From positions 1-36,877 of the forward strand of contig JAHBMJ010001008.1 in the NCBI GenBank assembly GCA_018398765.1: 36,877 nucleotides of DNA, written 5' to 3'. Positions 11,195 to 23,161 of this stretch are shown one piece after another. Position 1 is the stretch's first letter; the number at the start of each line of letters is the position of its first letter. The notes beneath the pieces were generated by a model, which made no database searches, was not told where the DNA came from, and saw only the letters and a list, made by a program, of their open reading frames with translations. Origin of the DNA: Chromera velia. Taxonomy: Eukaryota; Sar; Chromeraceae. The position numbers and the translations under genes are program-made.

Positions 11195-14100
11195 TGGGTG
11201 TTCGCGCACGTTTGTGTCCGATTAAGCGAATGCATGTGCGTTGCATCTGCGTGTCTCCTTGTGTCCCTTGAAACCCTCCGTTGGGACATTCTTTCCATGT
11301 TGACTGGTTCTCTTCTCCTCTCTTCTCTTCTCTCTCCCTGCCATCAGCCGTTTCCTTGTTTTCTCTGGTTGAATGAACATGTCTCCTCATGCAGAGACTG
11401 GAGGAACGGAAACAAACGGAAAAGCTGCGGGTGTTCCGATTCCTTTTTTGGATCCTCGCTGCTTCCGTCGGGGTTGCGTGCCTTGCTGTCGTAGCGCTCT
11501 TCTATGTGACAAGAATGGTGAGTGCCTTGCTGTCGTAGCGCTCTTCTATGTGACAAGAACGGTTAGTCGATCGATCTGTCTGTCTGCATGCTCGTGTGTC
11601 CGTCTGTGCTTATCTGTGTTCCTCCCTGCATCTGCATGTTCCCTCCTTTGTTCATTCCCTGTATTTCGCTCTAGCTTTCTGCTTCCTTCCTCCCCCCTTG
11701 GTTCGTGTAGAAAGAGAGAGATTTATTTGACTCCTCTGCCTCTGTCTCTGTCAAGGAAGGGGAAAGGAAAGAAAAGACGATAGAGCCTGTCTCTGTGACT
11801 GGAAGGAGGAGGAAGGCTTGGGAAGGGTGGGCGAAATGATTTGAGCGCTGGTTTTTCTTTTCTGTGTCTGTCTGTCACGAGTTTTGTTTCGGAGGAGAGG
11901 AGAGGGATGCATGAATGCAGATGGATCGAGGGAGGGAGGGGGGACGTCTGGACTGAGTGAGTGTCAAAGAAAGATGGTTTGCGTCATGTGTGGTTGTGTT
12001 GAAAAGGAAGGGATTCTTTTCCATCTTTCCTTGCTTCCTTCCTGCCTTCCTGCCTTCTTTTTCTTCCCTTCCTTCCGTCCTTCCTTCCTTCCTTCCTTTG
12101 TGACTGTCTTCGTTCCTGTGTGCAGCCGCACCAAGAGACATGGAAGTACATGTGGCTATTCACTGACGGTCTCTTTGAAAGCATTTTCTGGTCAGTCCCT
12201 CAGTGCCATCCTGGGCGGAGGGGAGATGAGCCGAGAGGTGGTCGGAGGCTCATTCGGGCGGTCTGTGACTTTCCTTTCTGCTCTGTGATCATTCTTGCTG
12301 CTGCCAAGCAATCATGCGTTCACAATGCTGCAACTTTAGTCGGCTGCCTTTTTGTTTTGTCGACCCCTCTTTTTGTCTATCTGTCAATTTTTCAAATGTG
12401 GCTGTCTCTTTTTTTGTTTCTTTTTTTTTGTGTCCACAAGTCCCTTTCTCTGTGCCTCAGCCCGGTTCTCTCTGTCTTTCTCGTACGAACACTGGGTGAG
12501 AGATGTGAAGTCCAGGAACGTTTGGCACAGGGAGCATAAAGGTGTCGCTACCGGCTTTGCACAAAATTCACCATACGCCGTGATTGACCTCTGGAGGGGC
12601 ATTGCATTACATACAACAGAGCTGTCTTTCCTTCTCTCTCTCTCTCTCTCTCTCTTGGTTTACCTCTGAGGTGGTAAATTGAGTACTGCTTCTCATCACA
12701 AAGTAAGTCCCTTCCCGCAACCCCCTCTCCCCTCTGACTTACTGTCTTTTTTCCGTCTGCAGGTGCGTCTTGGTGGCAATCTGTCTCCTTTGGATTCCAA
12801 ATAAGCACGCGCAACTGTGAGTTGACTTAATTGAGTATTCATTCGTTCAGTGAGGCAGTCGCAGCGAATGGTGGGTCTGACCGAGTCAGAGAGAGTTCGT
12901 TTTCTTTTTGTCGTTCGATCTCTTTCGGTACCCCCTTCAAACCAGGGCTGCTGCTCGGGGGGTCGCTCCTGTCCCATTATTCCCTCTTTCCCGTTTGTTT
13001 TGTTGTTCCCCTCATCTCTCTGTCTCTTGAGTGTGTGCGCGTAATTTTGCGTGCGGGCCTTGAGAGCACCCATGCACAGGCGTCCTCTCAGGATTGAAAC
13101 GGACAGCCTGAAGGCCCACACAGAAGGAAAACAGGAAATTAACGCCTGAAAAAAAACTCAAGAAGAGCCAGCCAGAGGCAGACGCAGAGAAGAACAAACA
13201 CACCGCCATGCAGGGAGGAGAGAGAAGTATGTTCTGAGAGGAAGAAGGAAGAACCGGTGGAAGTTTCATTTCTTGTCTTGGTTTGCAGATACGTCTATAG
13301 CGCGGTTGCAAAGATAGACATCGAGGGATTGGGCGCGACGACAATTGGGAAGAGCGCCCAGGCAGCAGACAAAGACGGTGACGGGGGGGCAGAGACAGGG
13401 AGAACATTGGCCGACAGTGCGACGGGGGGAGGGGACGGGCAGGTCGGGGAACACTCTTCAAGGGGGGCTGTTCGGCAAATGGGGGAGGTGGAAGCTTGGA
13501 GAGAGGAGCTGGACCTGGACGATGATGTGGGTGGGCTTTTTCTTCTTCTCTCTCATTCTTTGTCTGTCTGTCTGATTGCATCTTCTTGGCTTGTTTGTTG
13601 CTTCCTCTGTCTGCTTGGTCTGGTTGTGAGTTCAGCGTCCGACTCCTTGTCCGTCCTTGTCTTTTGGTTTGTCCGTCTGGCGGTCTGGCTGGATGTGTGG
13701 CAGCCTGTCAGTCAGTCAGCCGGTCGGTCGGTCGGTCATGAAAAAAGAAGACAGAGCAGTATGCTGTAAGTGTGATCAGCTAGTTCCCTTCGTTCCCCTT
13801 CTTTCCCCGTGCTTTCCTTCCTTCGTGCCTTCTGTTGATGTCTGTGAGATGAATTCGATCGAGCATGAATGGACAGTACTAATAGATAAGTCCGTCCGTC
13901 CGTTTGTCCTTGCGCCTTCTTTGTGCCTTTTCGCCCTTCTTTCTTTTTTATATTGGTTTGCTGTCTGGTCCTGTCCGCTCCCCCCGTCATGTATGGATGG
14001 TTTTTTCTTTTTGGAATGAAATCGGAGTACTGCGAGAGAGTGGTGTAGTGAGTGGTGGGCAAGCGGCAGACTGTCTACGTGATTGTTTCTGGACGGATCG

Positions 14101-14428
14101 AGGACTGTGCGCAGGGACGGATCGAGCTAGTGCAGCACTTCTCAAATTCTCCCATTCTTCGCTTTTCCACTGTTCTCTGTCTCCCTCTTCTCCCTGCCTG
14201 CAGGATAATGACGACGATGACTTCTCTTCGGTCTGTCTCTGTCGATTTCGTTTGTCCGTCCCTCGTGCATTTCGGCAGGCTCTCCTTAATTGCTCGTCCT
14301 AGCTGACCGTATTTTTTCTTTTCTCGTCAACGAAGAAATCGGAATCGAAGCCCCGGGGCTTGACTTCCTCCGACACAGAGACAACGTTACAAAATCACAC
14401 ACTCACTAACTCATACTCATGCATGTGA
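8072..14428 (+). CDS. GOST-family seven-transmembrane Golgi protein (TMEM87/GPR107-like), 12-13 exons
   Basis: Exons by GT-AG sites with matched phases: 8072-8228, 8320-8370, 8500-8769, 9025-9275, 9803-10062, 10551-10581, 10991-11092, 11395-11517, 12126-12190, 12763-12816, 13289-13526, then 14204-14302 (TAG) or 14204-14230 plus 14336-14428 (TGA). The product is about 566-573 residues, the usual TMEM87 size. It starts with a signal peptide, followed by a lumenal domain with a CC..C pattern. GYLPGDMYP (about residue 187) then introduces the seven-helix PF06814-type region. The order GYLPxDxYP, WLVLxF, LGxGIIRP, NALIFFWIFTAL and LLWIPN matches the family and rules out unrelated 7-TM receptors. 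The tail is acidic and Gly/Asp/Ser-rich. The family acts in Golgi and secretory-route trafficking. Exon 3 could instead end at 8700 in the same phase. The first ATG was chosen; 8075 is an alternative. Confidence 0.9.
10174..10238. repeat. (CT)n(GT)n microsatellite in GOST intron 5
   Basis: Perfect CT repeats followed directly by GT repeats. Confidence 0.95.
10654..10722. repeat. (CT)n(ATCT)n microsatellite in GOST intron 6
   Basis: CT run followed by ATCT tetranucleotides. Confidence 0.95.
10949..10984. repeat. (GT)n microsatellite in GOST intron 6
   Basis: GT run ending six bases before the acceptor AG of exon 7 (10991), so repeat-length changes would alter acceptor context. Confidence 0.95.
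11139..11197. repeat. (CT)n(GT)n microsatellite in GOST intron 7
   Basis: Same CT-then-GT architecture as at 10174. Confidence 0.95.
11478..11565 (+). repeat. 44-bp tandem duplication across the exon 8 splice donor
   Basis: 11478-11521 is repeated at 11522-11565 with two mismatches. The unit holds the last 40 bases of exon 8 and its donor, giving ATG|GTGAGT in copy 1 and ACG|GTTAGT in copy 2. Because 44 is not a multiple of three, use of the second donor would put a TAG in frame inside copy 2. Confidence 0.95.
12035..12100. repeat. (CCTT)n-like tract in GOST intron 8
   Basis: Imperfect CCTT/CCTG tetranucleotides just upstream of the exon 9 acceptor, acting as part of a long polypyrimidine tract. 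Confidence 0.85.
12632..12655. repeat. (CT)n microsatellite in GOST intron 9
   Basis: Uninterrupted CT run. Confidence 0.9.
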
Positions 14429-15107
14429 ATGCACGCTCTCCTTATCGCTCCTGTGTGCTACATTCCTGTCCTTTCGGTTGATGGGTGCAGGGTCCTGGCG
14501 GCAGTAGGGGTGGGGCAGTAAATGCCCACAAAACTGCGTAGCCCTGCGGTCTTGGAATATGAATTTCTGGGCCTCGTTAACCCTTTCAGGCCCTTTCAAC
14601 TGTCACGACTCGCTGCAATGTATTTGTGGAAGCGCGTGAATTTGTTGTTCAAAATATTAATTAATGTCTTATAAGAAAAAAAGGAAAGAGTGCGTTTTCA
14701 ATCGTTGAATTGTTGTAAATTCAAATTATTATTTAATGTTTAAATTATAAATTAATTTGATTGATACATCTATGTTTTTCATTCTGCTGGTTCAGATCGA
14801 TGAAGTGACTGCTAGCTAGAATCTAGCTAGACTCACATTCATTTAGGGGCAAATTAGGGCTAGCTACGACTATCAAGAAACTAATATTTAATCTAGTATT
14901 TAATTTTAATAGTTTGACTAATAGTTTCATACAGGATTACAGGATTATATTGTGTTCGGGGCCGGAGCCGTAGACCTGCGTGCCAGTTATCTGACGTCCG
15001 CCTTAATTGCACCATATATTTATGCACATTACTCTACATCATGCACACATACATGCAACAACACACATCCCATCACGACATATGCATTTCTTGCCTTGCA
15101 CTTTAAA
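14429..15107. other. AT-rich intergenic region downstream of the GOST gene
   Basis: Base composition drops sharply to AT-rich after about 14640. It contains a CTAGCTAGAATCTAGCTAG palindrome at about 14811. No gene recognised. Confidence 0.4.
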
Positions 15108-15115
15108 ACCATTGC

Positions 15116-17076
15116 TAGTGACCATGTTTGATTTGATTTGATTTGATTTGATTTAACTTGAGGTAGGGCTTAAGCTCAAGTCAAATATCCAGTCAGGGAG
15201 GACCTAGTGTTTAAAGACCTATCAAATACGATCAAATATTTGATCAATATAACTTTCAACCTCAAATATGAAGGTCCCGAAAAAACTTTGCAAGTACCGA
15301 TCCGTCACGCATGCTGATTCAAATGAAAAAACCTAAATCTTGATGGTTTGCTCTCAAAAAAAAAAATGTTTTAAGCTGCACTGAAATTGACGTTTCACCC
15401 CTTTTTACTTCATACAGAGGTAAACCGATCAGCTGAACGTTTTTGCGAACAGCTGTGTTGACTTTTCTGGTGCTGAAACATCTTTTACGGCCCCCTTTTT
15501 GGGCGTCTGCAAACATTTTACACCCCGTAAAGACATGTCACACAATCTAACAGGGTCGAACGGGAAGAAGGAGACATTTGTTTTTTGAGCCGGGTACACA
15601 AAAAAAATACTATGGTCCGTGCAAAAGGGGGCAAATGTGATTTAGTGTCAGGTGAAAATACAAAGAGCCGAGGGGGAAGGAGAAACTATTTGTGGCTGTG
15701 AGTATCCAGCAGCGGCAACCAGTTCTTTTCAAACCCAACAGCCAGGGTTGCCGATTTTTTTGGCGGTAGACAAGCTTCATTACCGGTAACCGGTAATTAC
15801 CGGCAGAGTTTGCTGGCAGTTGGCAAATACTTAGCAGAATTCTAACAGTCACTAACACTTTTCAATAACCTAAGTCCTAGGTTATAGGTCAATCAATCAA
15901 TCACTTAAGGCTAGACTTAAGGTCAATTCAAAAAGTCAATGCGTCAATGACAGAAACAGGGAGAGCGAGTAATATGGGAACGAAAGGCAAGTGGACCGTT
16001 GTGTATAATTATAATTAAGCGGACGGGGACAGGGATGGCAAGTATGTAAATGGAAGTTGATTGGGTGGCAATTTGGGCCTCTAACGACGGTCAAGGCCTG
16101 ATATACAGAGAAGCAGAACAGTGAGAGATGAAGCAAAGTCAAAAAAGAGAGTAGTTGTTGGACAGACGCTGTCATAGAGCTGTTAGAACTTTTTGCCACT
16201 TATAGGGGTGAAGCAGTTAAAAATTTTTATTTTTTTAATATTTTTTTTTTTTGTGTGTGAATAGGCTTTTCAAATGCCAATAAACACTTAAAAACATGTT
16301 TTTGAAGGTTGGCGCCGCAGGCGAAATTTTTTTTTTTGGACCCTAATTTTTATTATTTTTTTTGTCGGTAAAAGGAAGGCAGACTGAGGCCATTACCGGT
16401 TACCGGCAATTGCCGGTAGACTAGACCTGTTACCGACCAGAAAAGCAACCCTACCAACAGCAATAGCAAACGTGTGCACGGTTCTCCGTCTCACCCCGTT
16501 GTCATCTCTCCGCAACCAAATAGAAGCCCAGGAGCACCCACTCCTAGAAAGCCGAAAAGCCAGAGAAAAAGCTCTCAGCAGCTCCCACCACCGATCGATT
16601 CGATTCACATTGAAGAAAGTGATTATGATTCATGAAGAAGAGGAAAAGGAAGTGCCATAAAGCTGAGTGATTGTCACCTCAATTTTGGTACGTGCTCTAA
16701 TTTTATCGTATCAATAAAAAGTTATATGTAATTTCAAATCTATTAATTTTACGTTCTTAATCTCTATTAGTACTAGAGTGAGTCTCAGTAACTAGTGTAT
16801 ATACACTGCCACACAGGCATATTTTTTTTACGGAACTGATAAGTTATAATTTTATATATATATTTTTAAATTTTTGAAACACACATCAGAAATGTTCTGA
16901 TAACTATTGTCATGAGAAAAATGATCAGAGTGATAGTAAGTCAGTGACTTAGTGAGGAACCCTAAGAGGTTAACCTCAAATCTTACCTCAAATATCAAAT
17001 ATTTGAGGTTGAAGCTCAAATTAAATCAAATCAAATCAAATCAAATCAAATATAATCAAATCAAACATGGTCACTA
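15116..17076. mobile_element. Non-autonomous hAT-like transposon, 1961 bp (outer element)
   Basis: Begins TAGTGACCATGTTTGATTTG and ends with the reverse complement. It is flanked by a perfect 8-bp target duplication ACCATTGC (15108-15115, 17077-17084). An 8-bp duplication and TAGNG-type termini are hallmarks of the hAT superfamily. The inverted termini extend through (TTTGA)n repeats and CTCAAATATTTGA words. No transposase frame is present. A second element is nested at 15743-16453. Confidence 0.88.
15743..16453. mobile_element. Nested hAT-like element, 711 bp
   Basis: Left end CAGGGTTGCCG, right end reads TAGGGTTGCTT on the opposite strand. It is flanked by a perfect 8-bp duplication CCAACAGC (15735-15742, 16454-16461). 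Subterminal, inverted ACCGGTAACCGGTAATTACCGG-like clusters lie at about 15781 and 16390. Non-coding. Its position inside 15116-17076 shows it inserted later. Confidence 0.88.
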
Positions 17077-17084
17077 ACCATTGC

Positions 17085-18835
17085 AACTGCCGACAAACAT
17101 GAATACATTTGAATTACAGTCCCGGGATAAGATTAGATTATGCTTGATTTTCTCTATGCATATAATTTTTCTAATTAATCCGGTCATAGGGTGTAACAGA
17201 GTGTTTCGTTCACTGACAATTACTGATATAATGACTAGTATAACGATTGATTCCACTTGATTGGGTCTAGACTCGTGCCTAGACTTGTACGAAGTTATAT
17301 AAAAGTTCTGTTTTTTTTGTGTATGATTCAAGTCGTTCTCAGTCTCATTCTCTGTCCCTCGTGTTACCTCGTATGAGTGCGTAAGGCTTGGAAAGAGGAA
17401 AACAGACAGCTCACAAGTCGCTAACAAGCCAGAAAATGGCAAACGTTGAGTCAGACAGAGACTGCCCAATACCACTGAATGTCTCCTTTGCAGAAAGTCA
17501 GTCACCGTCATTGCGATCTTTCTGAATCTCCGCGGAGGTTGACGCATTGGAGTCTCCTAAAGTCATAAGGAGTCCCCTCTTAGGTCCCCTCACTTCAGCA
17601 CAAGGAGCAGCACCAAAAAAGACAACCAGGAGTCAACAGTGGAAGTAAGACAACTACGAGAGATGGACTCTGACCTGATCTGACTGATCGAGGAGACGCC
17701 TGCAACCTAAGTTGGCAACATTGTGCAAACTTGAAGCAGCGGTGCTTTCCTACCAAATCCTATGCCTGGGGGTGGATGTCAGCCTTTCGGGTTGCCCTCT
17801 TCTTTTAGTGCTAATCAAACAAGCCGCGTTGAAACTTCACGGCCACAGCGGCTGCCAGCTAGTTTTCAGAAGGCAAAGCTTTGTGAATGAAGAAAATCGG
17901 AGGAGACGGTAAAAATCTGGGGGCGTGATTTAAAGAGGATTCCGCCCGGAGCATGATGGGGATTGCACAACACGTGCAGGCCTTTCAGGCAACCTTTGAG
18001 TCCTTCTCATAGCAATACACACGATTGACAGCTCGGTATATATATAGCCAGTCAGAAAGGGGAAAGGGAAACAAAGCAGGGGGAGAGAAGAACATCGATA
18101 AGAGGGGGTAGGTCGTACGGCTCCGACCTGATGCCTTGCAAGCTGATATAACAGCTAGCATGACAGCTCTGACTAGAAGCCGGGGGCATGTATAGATGAG
18201 CGGAGTCCGACTATATCTTTGGTTGAAAGTCAATCACTTCTATTACTGGGAAGGATTGATCGATTCGTTCTTACGTTTTGATCTAGGTTTTTGCATGTGT
18301 TTTCTCCCCTGGGGAGGAATGGCTGATCCTAGTATGGTAGTAGTACCCTGACTGACTCATTATTCACAGTGATTCACTCATGTCGAACCATCCGACTTAA
18401 ACGCTGGACTAGACGCTCGAAGTTCAGAATGGACGGATGGCGATAATGTCTTACCTTTTGAATGTTCTTTTTCCATCTCCCAAGTACATCTCCCGCCCCC
18501 CCTCTCCACCGGTCTTCCTGTCTGCCTCTACTGCCTGAGAGTCTCCGTTGCAGTCATTACACTCCTCCACAGAAGGGAAACGATATCAGCAATTGAGAAA
18601 GCATCTTCTAGATGCAGAGTGTTTAGAGTTGCAAGAATGAAGCTCCCTCCCGTTATATGATGTAGGTCTGGCAAAGGGGCAATAAAGCATTGTCCTAGAC
18701 TCATGCATTGCATGATGGCCTATAGACCGATTAATAATAATAATCATATGATGATGATGTATGAGATTTTAACCCCGGAATTAATTCTAAACTTTAATTT
18801 CTAGTTTGATTTATAGTAAAAAAACTTAGAAAAGT
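17085..18835. other. Intergenic, nothing recognised
   Basis: Frames at 17074-17547 (-) and 17712-17912 (+) lack domain or splice support. The former overlaps the transposon end and is probably chance. Confidence 0.4.
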
Positions 18836-18843
18836 ATATGTAT

Positions 18844-19043
18844 CTAGGGGTAATTTTCAAACAAAAAAACAAACAAAAAAAAAGCTCTCCAGACCAATTT
18901 TTTTTTTTTTTACAAGAATCACAACCATGGTGGGGATACAAAAACACTAGGGAACCGCATATTTCTTACATAAAAACAAAAAAAAAAATAAAAACAAAAA
19001 AGTGAAAATGACCATTTTTTTTTTTTTTGAAAATTACCCCTAG
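18844..19043. mobile_element. hAT-like MITE, 200 bp
   Basis: Terminal inverted repeat CTAGGGGTAATTTTCAAA at the left, mirrored at the right end. Flanked by a perfect 8-bp target duplication ATATGTAT (18836-18843, 19044-19051). The interior is A/T homopolymer-rich and non-coding. Ends begin CTAGG, like the element at 32192-33299. Confidence 0.9.
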
Positions 19044-19296
19044 ATATGTATGTTTCTGACTGACAGTGACTGTATGTTTCTGACTAGCTCTAAGGGATTA
19101 GATCTAGGTAGCCTTCATGATGCCGGCAAGTACTATGAAGGGGTTCTTATAGGAGAAACACGTTCTGCTTGCTTGTGCCCAATAAGGATCGAGCAGTTTC
19201 TCTCATTCGGGGTAAACGAGATGGCGGTACATGGTACGTGCGTCGCTGCTAAATCGACTTGTGCATGCAATCAGAGAACTCGTGCATGCAATCAAG

Positions 19297-20435
19297 TCAG
19301 TTAATTTATATCAATTACTTTCGTATTGTAGCTTTCTGTGCCCCCTTTCTCTGCATGATAGAAAAGTCTGATACTACGTCAAGAGTGTAAGGGAGGAGTT
19401 TCACATTCTCAGTCTTTTTGATCAACTCATTCACTGTGGGGAAACAAAATGATGAACACAACCATCTGAAGGAGCTCTCTCTTGGAGATCACCATCGGAA
19501 TGGTGGTCGCCTTCATCCCCCCTCGCTTCAGGAAGTCAATTAGCCTTCCGTTCATCTCATCGTCATCTGTGCTAAGCCCCTCTTGCTCTGCCTATGCAAT
19601 CATCTTGGTAAGCAGAGCGTCGGTGAACGCATTAAGCTTTCGCTTCTCACTGTCTGTGTTGTCAGGGAGCCTGCTAAAAAGCTTTTTGAATCCGCATACC
19701 AACCTGACGGAGGTGCAGGGTCTCAGCAGGTTAGTCAGTCTCTCGGCTGCTTCTACTCTCTGGTCTCCCTTCGTCTTATTCTTGGATCCAGGTGGTCTGC
19801 CTCGTCCTCTGTTTTCCTGCTTCTCTTCTTTGTCTCCTGTTTTTTGTCTCTTTGAGGGCGTAACGGTTTCATCGCCTGCTTCTTGGTCAACCTGAATGGC
19901 AACCTCTCGATCATCAGGTCGACCAAAGGATGGAGACTTGACTCTGGGCTCTAGGTCCCTGTCCCTCTATCTCCTCAGGATTCGGCTGTTGGTGGCTGCT
20001 GCTACTGCCACTGCCTGTATTCCTTCTTTCTGCTCTTCTTTGTGCTCATTCTCAGGAATCTCCCCTTCTTTTTCTTTCCTCGCCTCTTCATAGTGACCCT
20101 CGAATCTGACCGCCCTCTTCAGTACTCTGTCAACCTTGTCTATATTATAATCGCAGGCATCCATAAGTTTGCCCAGACCTGACAAAGACACCGACAAGAG
20201 GTCTCTGGAGGATTATAACGATCGTTCTGTCTTCTTTTTGAATCGCCCCCAATTCCCCTCATATATGTCATATCTCGGAGAAAAAATGGGAAACGTTCCA
20301 TGCTCTAGGTCGAAGGCCCACTTGATCAAGGCGTCCATGAGGAGAAGGACATCCGTCCCGGAATCCCACACTTCCTTAAACTCAGGGTAGTACACTGTGG
20401 AGGGAATTGCGCTTCTCCCGTATGAGATGGAGTTT
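19297..20435 (-). CDS. AT-hook protein gene with in-frame TAA/TAG codons
   Basis: A single minus-strand frame stays open of TGA from about 20524 to TGA at 19429-19427 and is crossed by TAA at 20215, TAG at 19969 and TAG at 19594. Protein-like sequence continues on both sides of every interruption. The main exon probably starts at 20435 after a CTGTCTGTCAG acceptor; further upstream the frame is simple repeat. In order it has a globular N-terminal part, a Lys/Glu-rich stretch, a canonical AT-hook (RGRGRPPGSKNK, plus-strand about 19770-19805) and a helical C-terminal region. AT-hooks bind the minor groove of AT-rich DNA, so a chromatin or mobile-element role is likely. After 19429 the coding character resumes in a shifted frame to TGA at 19299, implying an indel or an intron I could not phase. 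Under the standard code this would be a pseudogene. Confidence 0.6.
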
Positions 20436-20732
20436 CTGACAGACAGATAGACACTAGCAGACAGTTTAACCGACAGAATGACAGACACAGACACGCATAC
20501 GAACATACACCCATGCAGACACAAGATAATAGCTAAGAAATCAGTCGATCGTCCGAGGATTCATGCTCATACTGTCTTTTGCGAGCTGTTTTCTATCTTC
20601 TACGAGCTGCGCTCTCAGAGCGAATCAGAACGAAAGCTTCCCGAGAAGAAAAGGTGAAGAGACGGCAAAGTTTTGGACACACGTGCAACAGTCAAAAATC
20701 CTTAGCCGTCTTACTTTTTCTTTGTGGTCAGA

Positions 20733-22871
20733 ATGACAGAACAGGAGGAAAGAGATGCAGAGACGAACTTTCTGAAGTGCTCTGGCCTCTCTAATATCAG
20801 CTCAGATGAAGAAGGGACCCACAAGGAGATGCTGAAGGACAGGAAGAAGATGCCCGAGCAGCCAGCTCTCACAGAAGGTGCCATGGAAAGGCTACTCCAT
20901 GAAAGCGAGGCTCGAACAGAAGAGAAATTGAGAGGGAAGATCCAGAGACTAAAAACCAGTATAGAAGAGATAGGGGAGCAGCAAAGAAAGATGCAGCAGA
21001 CGGTGAACGATCACGAAACAAGACTGGGAAATTTGGAGAAGGGATAGAAAAGATTGGCCAAGGAAAAGGTGGAAGAGGAGAGGAGAATCTGCTCACAGGT
21101 TGTTCTTGGACTGAAATTGCCCAAGAAAGACATCCGCATACACGCAAAGAATTTTATCTACATAGCAGCACTCGATCCCAATGGGGTGAGAAAAGATACC
21201 CGACTGCAGGCTGCAGCGTTTGCTGAGATGATGTTCTAGGCATTCTAGGGGGTGATGTTGATGAACCATCAGTCGTGGGGGTCAATGACGAAGATGGTCT
21301 TCAGTGCGGAAACAGTAGCAAAGGATCTCGACTCCCTCTTTGATGAATAGAACAACATGCAGCACTCAGAAATAGGAGACCAACTCCGCTGTGTGATCCC
21401 AAGGACGAAGGAGCAGACAGACGCGGCAACGAAAAAGTGGGCAGTGGGAGTGATGGGAGATGCAGCTTCCAGTGATCAGAAGAAAGAAGAGGCGAGGAAG
21501 GCCCTTTAGAGACTAGGCATTCCCCTCTCAGAGCAACCCCAACCGAGAGCCCCAGAGGGAGATGAAGATCTCGTGATGGGGGGAACACAGAGAGATGGCC
21601 AGCAAACAGGAATCCCGAAACCAAGCCCCAGGATTGAGCAGAAGGGAAAGAAGAGGATGCAGGAGCAGAATGGAAGTATAGAGCAGCAGCAGGCAAATGC
21701 CGGGGGGGAGGCCTCCGGGGTTGGCCATTAACGGGGATGGCAGTTGAAGGAGGAGAAGGGAGGAGGAAGAAAGAGAGAGGTCGGGAGCTGGCCTCCCCCC
21801 GGAAGAAGGCTCTCAAGGGAAGACGAGCAAGAAACGTTGATTGAGGAAGAAAAGAGATCGATAGAAGAGTTCAGAAAGAGAATAGAAAGGGTGATGGAAG
21901 CAAAGGAAATGTTGAAGAGAAGGATGAAGTTGTTAGAGGCAGAGATGACTGAGTGGACAGTGAGAGACACGATAGAGAGGGTAGAAAAGATGGGGCTCGG
22001 GGAAGAACTGAGAAAAATCGAGAGACGGAGGACAAAGAAAGAGCATGCCGGGAAGGCTCCATCCGAATCTAACGTTTTGAGAAGGAACAAGTTTTGGGTG
22101 CTGAGTGAGGAAGGGGAGGAGATGGAAGGAGGCACACCGAATTATGAGACCACCTGTGGAGCCCCCAACGAGTTGCATACTCTTTTAAAAAAATTGTGTA
22201 GAAATTTTCACTCTTCCGCTCCGAATAGTCGAGACTCTTTTTCCTCTGCAAATTGGCTCAGCCGGCCTAAGCGCAGGGAGGAGAAGCTCACTGGAGACCC
22301 CGAGCTGATGCAAGGGGGGGGGAGTGGGACTGCTTTGCGGGGGGCAGTCCCTATACAGGTGTGTCAATTAGACGAGCCTCGGCTACGTTCCTCGCTACCC
22401 TCCAACTCTCTTTCACACTCACTGAAAAAAGATGTAGACCAGTGTGCTCCCCCCCCCTTGTGCCCTCCTTTCCGTGCAGAGCGATGTGAAGGCGAGTGCA
22501 CAGAGAAGGACGGGGCAACTCCGAACAGAGAAAGGACCAATCCACCTACAGGGGAGACGGAAGGAAACCAAGTGAGAAAAGGTGGAGGATTTTTGTTGGG
22601 AAGAAGGAGAGGAAGGAAGGAGAGTCAAGGGGAGGAAAAAGAAGAAAAAAGCGATTTCGTTCCCTTTTAGTTAGACCCCTGGGATGTAGATTGTGGCCCT
22701 GCCAGAGAGAAAGAACCAGAAAACACCCTCGAGCATCCCAGATATTTCTGCAGCATACATCCATTCTCGATCAACACACCCGAGCAAGACGGATCCCAGT
22801 TTGGCTTCTCTTTCTCCTCAGAAATCGAAGGCTCGTCAGAGAAGGAGAATAGTTTAATTCACAAAGATGAA
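20733..22871 (+). other. LINE N-terminal coiled-coil, ORF1-like region
   Basis: Strongly charged Glu/Lys/Arg/Gln sequence with heptad-like coiled coils at about 20880-21110 and 21830-22040, followed by a less regular region. Coiled coil and basic character resemble LINE ORF1 nucleic-acid chaperones. I see no CCHC knuckle or RRM that I can defend. Confidence 0.6.
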
Positions 22872-23126
22872 TAAATACGTGCCAACATGTGTTCATGTGT
22901 ATGTTCTTCTCTTTCCTGTTCCGTTCGAGCTTCTTTGCCTTGTTGTCCCCCACCAGGTCTGTCTTCTTACAGCTTCACTACTTCTTCTACGTCTTCCTCT
23001 TGTTTTTCTTTTTCCTCTGAGTCTCTTTATTTTTGTTCTTCTTTCTCCGGCACTGGCGGGGGAAAGAAAGAGGGCGGGAAAGGACAGGGAGGGAGGGGTG
23101 GGAAGAGGCCAGACCGCCGGGAGATT

Positions 23127-23161
<35 letters not shown>

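Noticed and set aside
17712-17912. Plus-strand ORF of 66 codons that also continues through TAA codons to a TGA
   Set aside because: Short, unlike any family I know, without splice sites; too weak to count as support for TAR read-through.
19397-19430. Very short (29-nt) intron restoring the AT-hook frame
   Set aside because: The candidate GT donor is in phase 0 but the downstream frame needs phase 1, so the junction would create a stop. An indel or undetected intron is more likely.
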